Shown: positions 9,556 to 22,267, counted from the stretch's first letter. The stretch: 64,000 bases of DNA from Cavia porcellus (GCF_034190915.1 NW_026947489.1:62310001-62374000); one strand, 5' to 3'. The notes: a model not told the origin generated them from the sequence alone. Translations and numbers: made by a program.

Positions 9556-9561
9556 CTTAGT
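9556..9561. repeat. Target-site duplication of the provirus (right)
   Basis: CTTAGT, matching 5847-5852. Confidence 0.95.
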
Positions 9562-11284
9562 GACTGCCTTTCCCCACATAACCCCAGTCTGAGATCCACT
9601 AGCTGACCAGCTCAGTATTGTACCATCTCACTTCACAGCCTCCAGCCAGGTAGACTGCTCAGCTGGATCTGGAATCCTCCATCTCCCTAGCTTTCCAGGG
9701 GGCAGACTGGACAGGGCTGGTGGAGTGTTTAAGCCCTCACCTCCTCACAATCCCAGTGAACAAATCACTTCTCCCTGGGCCCCATTGATAGAACTGCCCT
9801 CCTTGAATAACTGAGGTCCCTGAAAAGCAATGTTTTCTTGGAACTCTCAGTAGGACTGAGCTCTTATGCCAGGCCAAGAGAACACAATTCCAAGTTTCCT
9901 GTGGTTGGATGAACCATAGACCCAGGATTTATGATTTTATTTTGCAGACAGAAGGAATTCTGGTTTCTTAACATTTTCAAATTTCTAGTCCAAGATTTTA
10001 GGGATACTAATTTATTTCTGAGTTCATGACAGGCACAATTTCTAGGTCATTGTGACTTCCAGCTCTTTTTTTGTTCCCAGCTGCCATTACCTGCCCTTCC
10101 TGACCCTCTCTTTCTTTGGGTGTCCTGCCAACACTTACCTGTTTGTATCTTATTTTCCTAGAAATTATGTTATTTGTTAAATCTCTGCTGAAATAGTCAT
10201 TCCTCAGGTTCAAATGTTTATGATTTAAATGCTAAATTCTGATTGAGGTCACATTGCTATTGGTCATCATGATTTAGAATTTCCCGCCCCCATTCTCTAT
10301 GTAAAGGCAACAGATACTAGATGACTCTCCAAGGACCCACTATTAAGCCAGTATCTCCATATATGCAGGACCCACATGATGTGGGGTTGGAAATGTGTGC
10401 ACCTGGTGAGGACAGAGGCCGAACACCATGGAGAGTGTTAGCTCAAGTCCACAGACAGGCTGGCTGCACCACAGGAGCAGGGCCTGGGCCACATAGCCCT
10501 CTGGGGACTGGGACCTGCTGGTCTCCTTGCAGACTGAATTGGGAAGAAAGCAGGGAAGTTCTAGCTGTCCTTGAAGGTTCTGCTTCCATGTACCAGGGTC
10601 TCACCTTTGTGACTCATTTTCCTTCAAAGACTTCCTTTCAAAATCCAAAGCAGCCAGAGAGAATTAACATGGAAAACTGGAACACAGTCCATAGCTAACA
10701 GCATGTAATTCATGAGGTGGTGAAGCAATTATATGTGTTCTAGGTTCTTTTCATTTTGAAGAAGTAAAATACTAATTTATTTTCTAAGTAAAATATGTGT
10801 GTACTAATCTCAAATATAACCAGAAAAAGTATAGTAATAGAACATATAATTATCAAGGATGTAGTGAAAAGGAAAAAAACAAGAGACAAAAATTAATACA
10901 GTAGAATTTTCACAGAGAAAATAGGAATGTAAATAGATGAAACAAGTAGAAAGTAATTAATAAGTGGGTAAATGTTAACCTAAATATGTCAATAACTATT
11001 TTACATAAAATGCAATGAATAATTATAAGACAAAGTTTAGACCCAAAAACTACATTTTGAATCTAAGAGTCATGTATGAAATATGTTTTAAAAAGTTGAA
11101 AGCCATAGGATGAAAATACCATGAAAACAAAAACAATTTGTTGGAGGCAATAGATATTCTACAAATATATGCTCTAAATAATGGCTTCAGAATGTTTAAA
11201 GAAAAAATCTACAGAGCTAAATAATAATAAAAACAACAATAATAGTAATGAAAAATTTTGGTATATCTCTTATAGTACCTGATA
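9562..11284. other. Intergenic sequence, AT-rich from about 10.7 kb
   Basis: No gene recognised. The 125-residue frame at 10321-10698 has no domain. 10700-11280 is strongly AT-rich, possibly a very old LINE, but I cannot support a family. Confidence 0.45.
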
Positions 11285-12030
11285 GAACAGTAATTTTATT
11301 TTATTTTTTATTTTAGGGAGAGTAAAATAAAACATAACAAAACAGAACAAAGCAGATCAGACGAAACCAATTTACGTGACATAGGATTCAAAGCAAGAGA
11401 AGAGGAGATCAACAGTGGATGCCATAATGTCTCTGGTTTTCCTCAGAATAGTTGTCCATATCTTCGCACACAATGAATTCAAACAAAACAAAATAGTATT
11501 AAACAAACTGATCAGAACAGGATAATGAAAGCATTACATGCCTTCGAAACCAGACAATAGGAAAATCAACAATGACTACTGTAATTTCTCTTGTTCTCTT
11601 CAAAATAGCTGTCCATACCTTCATATATGTTGAAATTAAATAATAAAAAACAGACTAAAAGCACTCTGAACAAAGAATAAAAGCATTACTGGATTTCACA
11701 GCATAGGGAATCAGCTATGGCTACCGTCACGTTTCTTTTTCTTCAAAGTAGCTGTTCATATCATAATGTATAATACAGTTAATTCTCATAAACTGTTTAG
11801 AAGTTCTAGGAATGTGTAAGCCTCTATATGTACATCTATCCTTGTGCATGAGAAGGAAAACCAAATAAAACAAAATGAATTACTAGAAGAGCAAGAAACA
11901 AAACAAAATGAATTACTAGAAGAGCAAGAAACAAAAAGACAAATAACAATAGCAAAGAGCCCAAACAACGACAACATAGGCCTTCAAAACAATCTTCAAA
12001 AGAGTTCCTCAGATTTGAACAGTAACTTTA
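11285..12030 (-). mobile_element. 5'-truncated L1/HAL1-type 3' UTR, antisense
   Basis: Reads as the reverse complement of the 3' UTR type seen in the HAL1-like element at 43.8-44.3 kb; for example, 11740-11795 matches 44219-44283. It contains diverged repeated blocks around 'cttcaaaatagctgtccata'. The 3' end is at the left (TTTTATTTTATTTTT). Near-perfect 14-bp direct repeats, GAACAGTAATTTTA (11285-11298) and GAACAGTAACTTTA (12017-12030), are the likely target duplication. Confidence 0.7.
11871..11936. repeat. 33-bp tandem duplication
   Basis: Two identical consecutive 33-bp units (11871-11903 and 11904-11936) inside the antisense L1 3' UTR. Because they are identical, the duplication is recent. 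Confidence 0.9.
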
Positions 12031-12280
12031 AAGTATAAGAATATAGATGAATAAAGTAAGCCTAATGTATGGAAAATATTCCCCAAAACATCAGAATATA
12101 CTTGTGTACCCATAAAACATCAACCAAAAATTCGCTGTAAAATACATCAGAATAGATTCTGAAGTCCTGAAATAATATGAAATATTGTTCCCATCACAAT
12201 TCTATTGTTAGATAAAATAAAGAAAGGGATGATACAACTAGAAAATTCCTTTGTATTTAGAAACTTCAAAATACGTTTCT
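12031..12280. other. AT-rich intergenic spacer
   Basis: No recognisable element between the antisense L1 tail and the B1 SINE. Confidence 0.4.
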
Positions 12281-12394
12281 GGGCCAAGTGTGGTGGCCCA
12301 TCCCTATAATTCTAGCACTTGGAGGCTGAGGTAGGAGGATGGCCACATGTTCAAGGCTACCCTAGACTGAATAGCAAGATTCTGTCTAAGAAAA
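12281..12394 (+). mobile_element. B1 SINE
   Basis: 7SL-derived monomer: GGCCAAGTGTGGTGGCCCAT, then the TAATTCTAGCACTTGGAGGCTGAGG block, ending in an ATTCTGTCTAAGAAAA tail. Moderately diverged. Confidence 0.85.
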
Positions 12395-14203
12395 TGTTTT
12401 TGTACTAACTGGATATTTGCTCCTGTTTAATGAATTATTTTAGATTTTAATATGTGGGTATGTAATTATGGTTATATTTGTTAAAGCATTCTTATCTTTT
12501 AGTGGTATGTATTGATATAATTATTTGGCTACTAGAATCTATTTTAAAACCATCCAGTGGAATAAGTGGGATAGACAAGAAATCAGCCCAAGCCTATAGT
12601 TTCTGATATAAGCTGTGGGTGTTTGAGTTTCTCAGTTTCCCTGTCTCATTTTGTGTATTTCTGAAAGTGTCTGTAGTAACAGGTTAAATGCATACAGTTT
12701 TAAGTAAATGATTCAAGGAGAAATTAGAAAGTATTTGGAACTTAGCAGAAGTAGCATAAATCAAGACTTCTTACATGCACACCTAAAAATATATCAAAAT
12801 CTTTGATAATCGAACCAATATTCAATTGCTATCTATTTAGCCGGATGGAAGTTTTGGTCTGAGCTTAATAGGGCTGATTGCAGAATGAAATAAGTATCAA
12901 AGTCTTTGGAGGATTTTACCAGAACTCACACCTCAACACAACAGGCTAGAGCTGAGGATAGTTTCCAAAATTATACACACACCAAGAACTGGAACTCACT
13001 TCATACAGAGAGATAGAAACTGAAAGGAAGCACCAACTGGACTGTTTAGAAGTGTAAAAATGTATTTTGAAATAACAAGGATGAAAGTGATGATGATAAA
13101 GGACCTCCTGGGCAGGCTCGGCAGCAGAGGACAACTGTCTCCCATTCCTTGCTGGTGTGAGCCACAGAGTGGGCACCTGGCCAGGCAGAGACCTAGCTAT
13201 ACTGCCAGTCTGTGGTCTGCACCCACAGGGAGGAGGAACGGGGGAGGGGGGAGCAAATGGGAGCCAGACACATTTGCTGACCCTGGGGAGCTCTCAATGG
13301 TCCTAATTTGGCCTTTTTCTCCACTTGGTTTGGGTGGTGGGTGGGGACAATATGTGGTCATGGCACAGGAGTTCCCTCTGCTGACAATAGGAACTGGAGC
13401 TGGCGGGATGGGAGAGAGCGTCTGAGGACGGGTCCACATGCACTGCTTGTCCTGTGACTCTGCTCTACCCTGTTTCGCAAAGAGCAAAGCCAGGCAGGGA
13501 CAAGAACAGGGCTGCAGCCAGCACCTGCTGTCCCCGGCCTGGCAGCACATGTGGGGGTCGTGCACTGGTGTTGTATGTGCTCTTCTCATGTGTATTTTTC
13601 TTCAGAAGATAGGAGGTGTCTGGGATGGTAAACATGGCGGGGCTTGGGGAAGCTTGAACTCTGGCACACCTTGCAAATGCCGGCCACCGGGAATGTCCTG
13701 GTTTCTCAGGGAGGAATTTTTTTTCCAGAGGCAGTCCATCTGTTTTTTTTTTCTAGTCAGTAAACTGGACTTTTTCCTTATTTTTTTCTGGTTGAAGTGA
13801 CCTAACTGCTGTGTGTGCTGTTTTTATACCAAAAGTTTTGAGTGACTGAGCCCAAAATATTTTCTTTTAAATCATTGTGCAAGTTGCCTCCATTCTGTGG
13901 AATCTGGGGTGTGCAGTGACTGTATAGTCATCTGCTGTGAAGACAAATCAAGAGAATGCCCATATCCAGCAGTTTTGAAAAATCATTCATAGCAGGATGG
14001 TATTTTAATACCTTTGAATTGGGAGAACTGAGTAGGATGATCCCAAATCACGTCTTTCCAGTTCCTCTTAAGAAGATCCATGGAGGGTGTACTATAATTA
14101 TTCTAGTGACCTTGTGGATGTCCCCATACTCAGGAACTTGTTCTCAAGAATCAGGCTCTTCTACAAGTGGGCAGAAAAATGTATATTTTTCACTTAAATC
14201 AAA
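12395..14203. other. Unannotated intergenic sequence
   Basis: No host gene recognised. Overlapping frames on both strands at 13060-13800 (120-130 residues each) have no domains and contradict each other. 13200-13560 is GC-rich with few CpG, so not an island. Confidence 0.45.
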
Positions 14204-14340
14204 AGGACCCAGAATTCTTTTTTTTTTTTTTTTTTTGTTTTTCGTTTTTAGCAGTACCAGGGATCGAACTCACGACTGCCTGCTTGTAAGGCAGGTGCTT
14301 ATGCCGCTGAGCAAATCCCCAGCCCTAGGACCCAGAATTC
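14204..14340 (-). mobile_element. Young ID SINE, antisense, with target duplication
   Basis: The reverse complement of the ID element at 7699: poly(T), then GGTACCAGGGATCGAACTC (B box complement), ending in ATCCCCAGCCC. Perfect 14-bp duplications AGGACCCAGAATTC flank it at 14204-14217 and 14327-14340. The long homopolymer and perfect duplication point to a recent insertion. Confidence 0.95.
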
Positions 14341-14385
14341 TTGTTTGCATTTGGGAAAGGAGCTTTAAAGGCAAGGGACCCTGTT

Positions 14386-14815
14386 GGGAGCCGCCGACAC
14401 CGGTCGCCTTACTTGGCGGACGTAGGGCCTGTGGGTGGGAGCGGAGCCTGAGCTAGATTGCCCCTCCCATCGAGTGAGTCAAGTTGGCGCCTGCTTCCTG
14501 CCCCCTGATTGCGCTGGCGACTTAAACAACCCGCTCTGTAAGATAGTCTGCCTAGCAACAACTGATGTTAGCCAATCAGCCCGCATCGCGCGCTTTGAAC
14601 TGATTGGCCACTGTCACCCTATAAAAGTGAATGCCTCTCCCGCCACGAGACAGGAAGCACAGAGAGAGATAGAGAAAGTCCACCGGCGAGAAAGGGCTGG
14701 TGGCAGAGAGGAGGCCTCGCGGGGCCCACGCGGAGACAAATAAAGGCAAGGTTGCACACCGCCAGACTTTGTCGTGTGTCTTTCCTGCCGGCCGGGAGCG
14801 ACCCTGACAGGACCC
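14386..14815 (+). mobile_element. Solo LTR related to the IAP-like provirus
   Basis: A 418-bp LTR (14392-14809) from TGTTGGGAGCCG to CTGACA. It is flanked by a 6-bp duplication GGACCC (14386-14391 and 14810-14815). It shares with the provirus LTR the TTGGCGGACGT block, CCCCTCCCATCGA, ATAGTCTGCCTAGCAAC, TGATGTTAGCCAA and CCTGCCGGCCGGGAGCG, but differs in U3 and in the region before R. It is therefore a sister subfamily. It has a TATA-like CTATAAAAG (about 14620) and AATAAA (about 14739). The internal region was presumably lost by LTR-LTR recombination. Confidence 0.95.
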
Positions 14816-17036
14816 CAGCCCAGCTAGTTTATAGCTAACTCTGAACTGTAGCCATGCAGTTAGGGAAGGTAAAGGTGGTAGAGAGCCATGCAGTTAGGGA
14901 AGGTGAAGGTGGTAGAGAGCATGGTTATAAAGAGCTGGTGCACACCCAGAGAAACATGGGCAAAGTCTTCCAGCCCTTGCTGTGATTGACAGTGATTTTG
15001 GAAGAGATGAACGGAGGGTGGGATGGAGGGGTCCAGAGACTGACATCAGCCCTGTTGCCCAGATGGCCAACCTGTTCTGGAGCCTAGTTGTGTCCAAAGA
15101 ACCAGCATGAAGTCATCTTTGTGGGCAGGAAGGAGGAGCTGGCATGCTTGCCCCTGGGCCATGTGACTCCCATAGGGCTGCTGTGTCGCCTTGTGGACCT
15201 CTGCACGGATAGGGGCACTCCCCCTCTGCAACCACTGAGAGGTCATGACCTGAAGTTGGCAATGGTGACAGGTGCTCCAAAGCAAAGACAGGGCAGACCA
15301 TGAGTCTGAATGACAGGAGGGGTATGCAGATTGTTGTCCAAAACCACCAACTTTGCTTTCCAGTTCCCAGCATCAGGAAGCCCAATGTTTGCAATTGGTT
15401 TGAGTTTAACTTGCAGCATCTGCCAAAGTTTCCTAACTGTTACCTTGGTTGGCCTTTGTGCCTTTGCACCAGGCCATTTCCTTTACAGGCTCACAGCTTC
15501 CTATGAGTGTGAAGCTATTATTGCCTTCAGTTATGAGCCTGGCCTCTCTCCACGCTGTCCTTGAACCCACAGACCATGTAGCAAAGATCCATTTGGCTGA
15601 GTGTTCCACTGCGTTGCTGAGGGAACTCTGGACACAGAAAGTTCATATCCACATTTAGTAAAGGCTTCTTGTGTCTCTGGGAACTCACAAATTCTTTCCG
15701 ATTTCCTAACAAAGCCAATCCAGATATCCAAAGTGTCAGATAATAAGTTGCCCTGACCTCTGTAGTAAGCACTGTTATGCTGGTTTCTCTCAGCCTGGTC
15801 CCTGAGTCTTCTTCCCCAGACCTGTCCCCTGCCTTCCAAAGCTGAGCATGAGGTATTCCTGCTGTGCCACTGTATGGCTTGTGTCTAGATGTCCCCCGAA
15901 GCCTCCTGTGGTCATAGATGGGGCTTTTCAGACACGGCTGAATTTAGAGTGTATAATACTAGAATTAAATGTATGCAGTACCAAATTAGTCCACTAACTG
16001 AAATTAGCAAAATTCTGGGTGTAGATAATGGGAAGGTTGGTGTGGGTAGCACAAATCAAAAGGGTTGTAGCCTGGGTAAGAAGCCTGGGAGAGAGGGCAA
16101 GTAGGCTTTTAATTCTGCTTTTCCTGTGGGAGAAATTAGAATATTTCCCACAAAGTCAATTTCAAAGCACTAAAGGGATAGTTTGAGTAGTCATAATTGC
16201 CATGAAGAAACAACAGCCACAAATCTGTTAGTGCCGCACTGGAAGTAAATTTTCAGTCTTTAAAATCTGTTAGTAAGAAATAGCATGGATTTGCTATGCC
16301 TCGTACACAGAAAAATACTTTTCCCTGCAACCACTTTCTTGAGACTTTCCAGAGTCTGCACTGGCCTTGCTGTGCACAGGAGGGCTTCCTGGTACCTCCT
16401 GGAGCACTTTCAGCCTCTGTCAGTGAAACCACCTAATCCTAGATGTCCAGTCACTGATGTCAGATGCCTTTCTGGAAATGCATCAACAGCCCGGGCCTGA
16501 AAGGGCCGTCACAGAGGAACAGGGTGTCTGTGTTGGACAGCTCCTGTCCTGGGAAGGTGGGGCCTGTGTCAGGATTGTCCAGAGAAGCCACGCTGGGAGA
16601 TTCAGGCACCTGCATGTTTCTGTGGAGAGGGATTAATAAGGACACAGGGGACAAGTCCTGACCTGGGGGCTGATGCAGCTGCAGTATTTGGGGGTTAGTG
16701 CAGAATTCCTTCCTTCTCAGGAGAGCTTCATATATTTTTTTGAAGTCCTTTAATCTCGAGAATCTCAGTGTCCTCACAATTCAGGCTCTTCCCTGCAGCC
16801 CACACTACATGATGGTGTGACATCTGTTCACTATTGTGTATCTAAAGATTCCAAGTGTTCATAGAGACCTGTGATGTGCCAAGCGCTGTCCAAGTTGCCG
16901 ACAGTCACCTCTAACCATGACCTTCCTATCATGCAACATATATACACTCTGAATTTTCCATAAATGGTCAAGATTGTGGGAGAGTTATTGGCTAAAATCT
17001 CTGTTCCCTAGAAGCCTTAACTCGTTAGTCTTTTCA
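14816..17036. other. Unannotated intergenic sequence
   Basis: No gene or confident repeat. Many overlapping frames of 65-105 residues occur on both strands, none with a domain. A 23-bp direct repeat (ATGCAGTTAGGGAAGGT...) occurs at about 14854 and 14889. Confidence 0.45.
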
Positions 17037-17051
17037 CCTTTCTGAAATTTT

Positions 17052-18141
17052 TAAAAATTTTATTTAAAAGGAAAAAGAGAAAAAACAAAACAAAACAAAG
17101 CAGTGTAAGGGTACAAGTAATATAGAACTACAAAAAAAAGTAAGAGATCACCAGTTAATAGATTACTTATTATCATCTTAGAGATAGTTGCTCAAGTCAC
17201 AGTATCAAAGCATACGAAGTGTACATTCAAACAGTGAGACTGCAAACAGTTGTGTTCAATGATCCAACCAAAAACATTAATATGGTCAGCTATTTAACAC
17301 CCCTAAACACACTTGCTGTTATATCTTTTAGAGCACTTTTTTTCCTTCTCTTTTTTACAACAAAATTTACACATTTTGGGTTTTATTACTCCTAGGTTCT
17401 TATTACTTTTTTTTTTTTTTGGAGAGAATAAAGTCAAATATGGCAAAACAAAGCTGTCAGTCAAAACCAAGGATAGACATGGCACATGATGTAAAAACAG
17501 AGTACAAGGTTATCAACAATGCTTACAATAATGTCTTTTGTTTCCTTAAAAAGAATTGTCTATCTCATTAGGTATTATAAAGTTGAACAAAACAGTAGAG
17601 AACAAGACCAATAAAACTTAAGTGTTGTAAACATTATAGGACTTCCAAAGGAGACAATAGTCAAACCAGAATGGGCATCTTAGTGAATCTTATTGCCTTC
17701 AAAGTAGTTGCCTATACCCTCAAACTTGATACTATCATACAGAATGGAACAGAGTCTAATCAGTCAAAACAAGATAGTGGGAGTATTACAGGACTTCAAA
17801 ACAAGTTAATAGGAAATAAAAAGTTACTATTATATATCCTGCTAATTTAAAAAAATTTTTCCCCTTGATTAAAAAAACCATAAAAAATAACTAAATAATT
17901 TTTGTAATGAATAAGGAGAGATTGAGATAAAATACAACATAACAATATAACAATACAGATCAAAGCATGACTGTTTAAGCAACCTAGTGCTTCACCACCA
18001 AATAACCCGACTTAATAGTAGTTACCATAGTGTCTGTCTTTTTCCTTGAAATATTTGAATAAAACTTCATATACTATAGCTTCAAATATTTCCATATCAA
18101 GAAGCCCAGAATAAAGCCTTTCCAATTAATAAATGAAAACT
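17052..18141 (-). other. L1 3' UTR with diverged internal repeats
   Basis: On the minus strand this follows ORF2. Blocks of about 120-160 bases recur, each with text like TATTACAGGACTTCAAAAC and CTTCAAAGTAGTTGCC, in a degenerate tandem array. The end reads as TTTAAATAAAATTTT..., similar to the end of the HAL1-like element at 45.06 kb. The A-tail is very short. Confidence 0.7.
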
Positions 18142-21100
18142 TTATAAGGCTTCAAGGCCACATAATGGGGAATCATGATTACCACATATTTTATATATTT
18201 GAATCGTTACATACATTAGGGAAACAATTTGGTATTCACACATGCGAGATTGATTTATTTCACTTATGAGTATGGTCTCAAGCTGCGCCCATTTATTGAT
18301 AAATATCTCAATGTGATCCTTCTTTATAGCTGAGTAATACTCCATTGTATAGAAATACCACAACTTTTTTATCCATTCCTCAGTTGATGGACACTTGGGT
18401 TGTTTCCAAGATCTGGCGATTACAAATTGTGCTGCTATAAACATAGGTGCACATATATCATTGTGGTATGATGCTTTTAGTTCTGCGACTATGCCTAGAC
18501 GTGGAATAGCTGGAATAAATGGGACTTCCAATCCTAGCTTTTTGAGAAATCTCCAGACTGACCTCCACAAAGATTGTACCAGTCTACACTCCCACCAACA
18601 GTGGAGGAGAGTTCCTTTTTTCCCACAGCCTCTCCAGCATTTGTTGTTGTTGGTTTTCTTGATCCTGGCCATTCTTTCAGGAGTGAGATGGTATCTCAGT
18701 GTGGTTTTAATTTGCATTTCTCTAATGACCAATGATGATGAACATTTTTTCATGTATTTATTTGCCATTTGTATTTCTTCATCTGACAAGTGCGTATTCA
18801 TCTCAGATGCCCATTTTTGGATTGGATCTTTGAATTTTGGGGGTCTGAGTTTTTTTAATTCTTTGTATGTTTTAGACAAGAGTCCCTTGTCTGAGAGAGA
18901 GTTCACTAAAATCTTTTCCCAGTTTATGAGTTTTCTTTTCACTATGCTGAAGATTTCTTTTGACATGCAGAAACTTTTTAATAAGAAGTGGTCCCAGTTA
19001 TTAATTCTGGGAAGTATTTCCCGTGCGGTTTGAGTCTTGTTCATGAATTTTCTACCTACTCCTATGTCTTCAAGGTTTCTACCCAATTTGTCTTCCAATA
19101 GATTTAGTGTTTCTGTTTTAATATTCAGATCTTTGACCCATTTAGATTTTAATTTAGTACATGGTGATAGACATGGGTCTAGCTTTAGTTTTCGGCAAAT
19201 GGAGAGCCAGTTTTTCCAGCACCATTTATTAAAGAGACTGTTGTTCTTCCAGTGAACCTGTTTGGCTCCTTTATCAAAGATAAGGTGGTTGAGTGTGTTT
19301 GTAGTTGTGGTTGTATCTTCTAATCTATTCCATTGATCTTCGGCTCTGTTTTGATTCCAATACCATGTTGATTTTATACTGTTGCTTTGTAGTATAACTT
19401 CAAGTCAGGGATTGTGATGCCTCCTGCTTTGTCTTTGCTGCTTAGAATTGCCTTTGCTATTCTAGGTCTCTTCTGGTTCCAGATGAATTTTAGGAGTGAT
19501 TTCTCTAGATCTATAAGGTATGTTGATGGTATTTTTATTGGGATTGCATTGAATCTGTGTAACAGTTTTGGGAGAATGGCCATTTTCACAATGTTTGTTC
19601 TTCTTATCCATGAGCAAGGGATGTCTTTCCATTTTCTGAGATCATCTTCAATTTCTTTTTTCAGTGTACTATAATTTTCCTTGTATAGGTCTTTCACTTC
19701 TTTCATAAGAGTAATTCCTAAATATTTCATTTTTTTGCTTGCTAATGTGAATAGTCCAGTTTCTCTTATTTCCCTCTCTGTGATTTTGTTGTTCGTGATA
19801 GGAATGCTATTGATTTCTGAGTTTTGATTTTGTATCCAGCTACATTACTGAATTTATTTATTGTATCTAAGAGTCTCTCAATGGAGTTTAGGGAGTCTTC
19901 TGTGTAGAGTATCATGTCATCTGCAAACAATGATAATTTAACTTCTTCTTTTCCTATTTTTACCCCTTTTATTTCTCTCTCTTGCCTAATTGCTCTGGCT
20001 AGTACTTCCAGTACAATAGTAAATAGGAGTGGTGATAAAGGACATCCTTGTCTTGTGCCTGATTTTAAAGTAAAGGCTTTCAGTTTTTGGCCATTTAGTA
20101 TGATGCTGGCTGTTGGTTTGTCATAAATGGCCTTTATTATATTGAGGTAAAAACCATCTATTCCAATTTTCTGTAAAGTTCTTATCATGAAGAAATGTTG
20201 GACCTTATTGAAGGCTTTTTCTGCATCTATAGAAATGATCATGTGATTGTTACTTTTGGCTTTATTGATATGGTGGATTACATTTATTGATTTACATATG
20301 TTGAACCATCCTTGCATTCCTGGGATGAATCCCACTTGGTCATGGTGTATAATCTTCTTGATGATTTGCTGCATCCTATTTGCCAATATTTTATTGAGGA
20401 TTTTTGCATCTGTGTTCATTAGGGAGATCGGTCTATAGTTCTCTTTTTTAGTTGGGTCTTTCTCAGGTTTTGGTACTAGAGTAATATTTGCTTCCAGGAA
20501 TGACTTAGGAAGGATTGCTTCCCTTTCATTTTCATTGAATAGTTTGAGGAGTGTCGGCATTAGGTCTTCTTTGTATTTCTTGTAGAATTCTGCAGTGAAT
20601 CCATCTGGGCCTGGGCTCTTATTTGTAGATAAGGACTTAATTACATTTTCAATTTCATTAACATAGATTGGGTTATTCAACAGTTTTACATCCTCTTGAT
20701 CTAGTTTTGGTGCTTCATATGTTTCTAAGAATCTGTCTATTTCCTCTGTGTTATCAAACCTTTGAGAGTAGAGGTTTTCGAAATAGGTGTTGATGGTCTT
20801 CTGCATTTCTGTAGAGTATGTAGTGATTTCACCTTTTTCATTTCTTATTGCATGAATTTGAGCTTTTTCTTCCCTTTTTTAAATAAGGTTGGCTAGGGTT
20901 AGAATTTCAGATGATAGAATTTCAGATGATAAAAGAAATGAAAGAAATTCAGAATATATAAATAAGGTTGGCTAGGGTTAGAATTTCAGATGATAGAATT
21001 TCAGATGATAAAAGAAATGAAAGAAATTCTGAATATATCTAAAGAAAATACAGCTAAAAAATTGGAGGAACTAAACAAAAAAGATAGAATCCCTAGATGA

Positions 21101-22227
21101 TTTTATTTATTCTTTCAAAGAACCAACACTTTGATTCATTGATTCTTTGGATTGTTTTCTTAGTCTCTATTGCATTGATTTCTGCTCTGATTTTTATAAT
21201 TTCCTCTCTTCTTTTGGCTTTGGGCTTGACTTGCTCTTCTTTTTCTAGCTGTTTGAGGTGTAGCATCAAGTTATTTATTTGTATTCGTTCTGTTTTCCTG
21301 ATGTGGGAACTCAGTGCAATAAATTTTCCTCTGAGGACGGCTTTCATTGCATCCCACAAATTCCAGTAAGTTGTATCTGCATTTTCATTTTCTTTTAGGT
21401 ATTGTTTAATTTCTTCTTTAATTTCTTCTGTGACCCACTGATTACTCAAGAGTGTGTTATTCAGTTTCCATGTGTTTTCGGGATTTTTGCAGTATCTTTT
21501 ATCATTAATTTCTAATTTCTGAGCGCTATGATCTGATAACATGCAAGGGATGATTTCAACTCTTTTACATTTGTTTAAATATGTTCTGTGAGCTAATATA
21601 TGGTCTATTGTAGAGAATGATCCATGTACTGCTGAGAAGAATGTGTATTCTGATGTTTTTGGGTGGAACATTCTGTAAATGTCTATCAAATTCATTTGTT
21701 CACAGGTGTGATTCAGTTCTGTTATTCCTTTGCTCATTTTCTGTCTGGTTGATCTGTCTCTTGGTGTCAATGGCGTATTAAGGTCTCCTGTGTATTAAGG
21801 ACAATTGTGTTACTGATAATTTGAGTTTTCATTTCTGTTAATAGTTGTTTTATATAACTGGGTGCTCTGGAGTTTGGTGCATATATATTTAAGATAGTTA
21901 TGTCTTCCTCTTGGAGTTTTCCCCTAACGAGTATGTAGTGACCTTCTTTGTCCTTTATGGTCATTGTTGGTTTAAAGTTCATGTTGTCTGCAAACAGAAT
22001 GGCTACTCCTGCTTTTTTTTTGGATTCCTGCTGCAGGAAGTATTGTTTTCCATCCTTTGACTTTCAGTCTGTGAGTATCCTTCTGGGGTTAGATGGGTTT
22101 CCTGTAAACAGCATATGGTTGGATTTTGTTTCTTGATCCATTCTGCTAGTCTGTTTCTTTTGATTGGTGCATTGAGACCATTTACATTAATGGTTATTAC
22201 TGTTAAATGCTGGTTTATTGTTGACAT
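18142..22227 (-). pseudogene. L1 ORF2 (endonuclease/reverse transcriptase), broken
   Basis: Minus-strand ORF2 begins at 22227 with MSTINQHLTVITINVNGLN. Endonuclease landmarks are visible in pieces: [31 protein letters not shown] (after a frameshift near 21775), FSTIDHIL and MLSDHSA. The RT domain lies in 19766-20806 and includes [22 protein letters not shown] and the catalytic [11 protein letters not shown]. The C-terminal Cys/His motif is in 18142-19098 (CWRGCGKKGTLLHCWWEC). Frameshifts occur near 22003, 21770, 19750 and 19370-19100, and a 219-bp insertion sits at 20881-21099 just after WFFERINKI. Normal ORF2 makes a nick and primes reverse transcription; this copy cannot make a full protein. 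Confidence 0.92.
20881..21099 (+). repeat. Inverted ORF1-derived insertion with 79-bp tandem duplication, inside L1 ORF2
   Basis: 21024-21099 is a perfect 76-base inverted copy of 23032-23107 (ORF1). The match extends leftward to about 21005 with one mismatch. To its left a 79-bp unit occurs twice (20881-20959 and 20960-21038), each containing ORF2-derived AATAAGGTTGGCTAGGG and a doubled 15-mer AGAATTTCAGATGAT. The whole block interrupts ORF2 between the coding for WFFERINKI and LANLI. It looks like serial template switching with inversion. Confidence 0.9.
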
Positions 22228-22267
22228 GTTATCTTTCTGCTGTTGCTTCTTTATCTTTCTGTTCTGT

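Noticed and set aside
13060..13800. GC-rich region with 120-130-residue frames on both strands
   Set aside because: Frames conflict, no domain, no conserved splice pattern visible.
18395..19033. 212-residue plus-strand frame opposite L1
   Set aside because: Antisense shadow of L1 ORF2.
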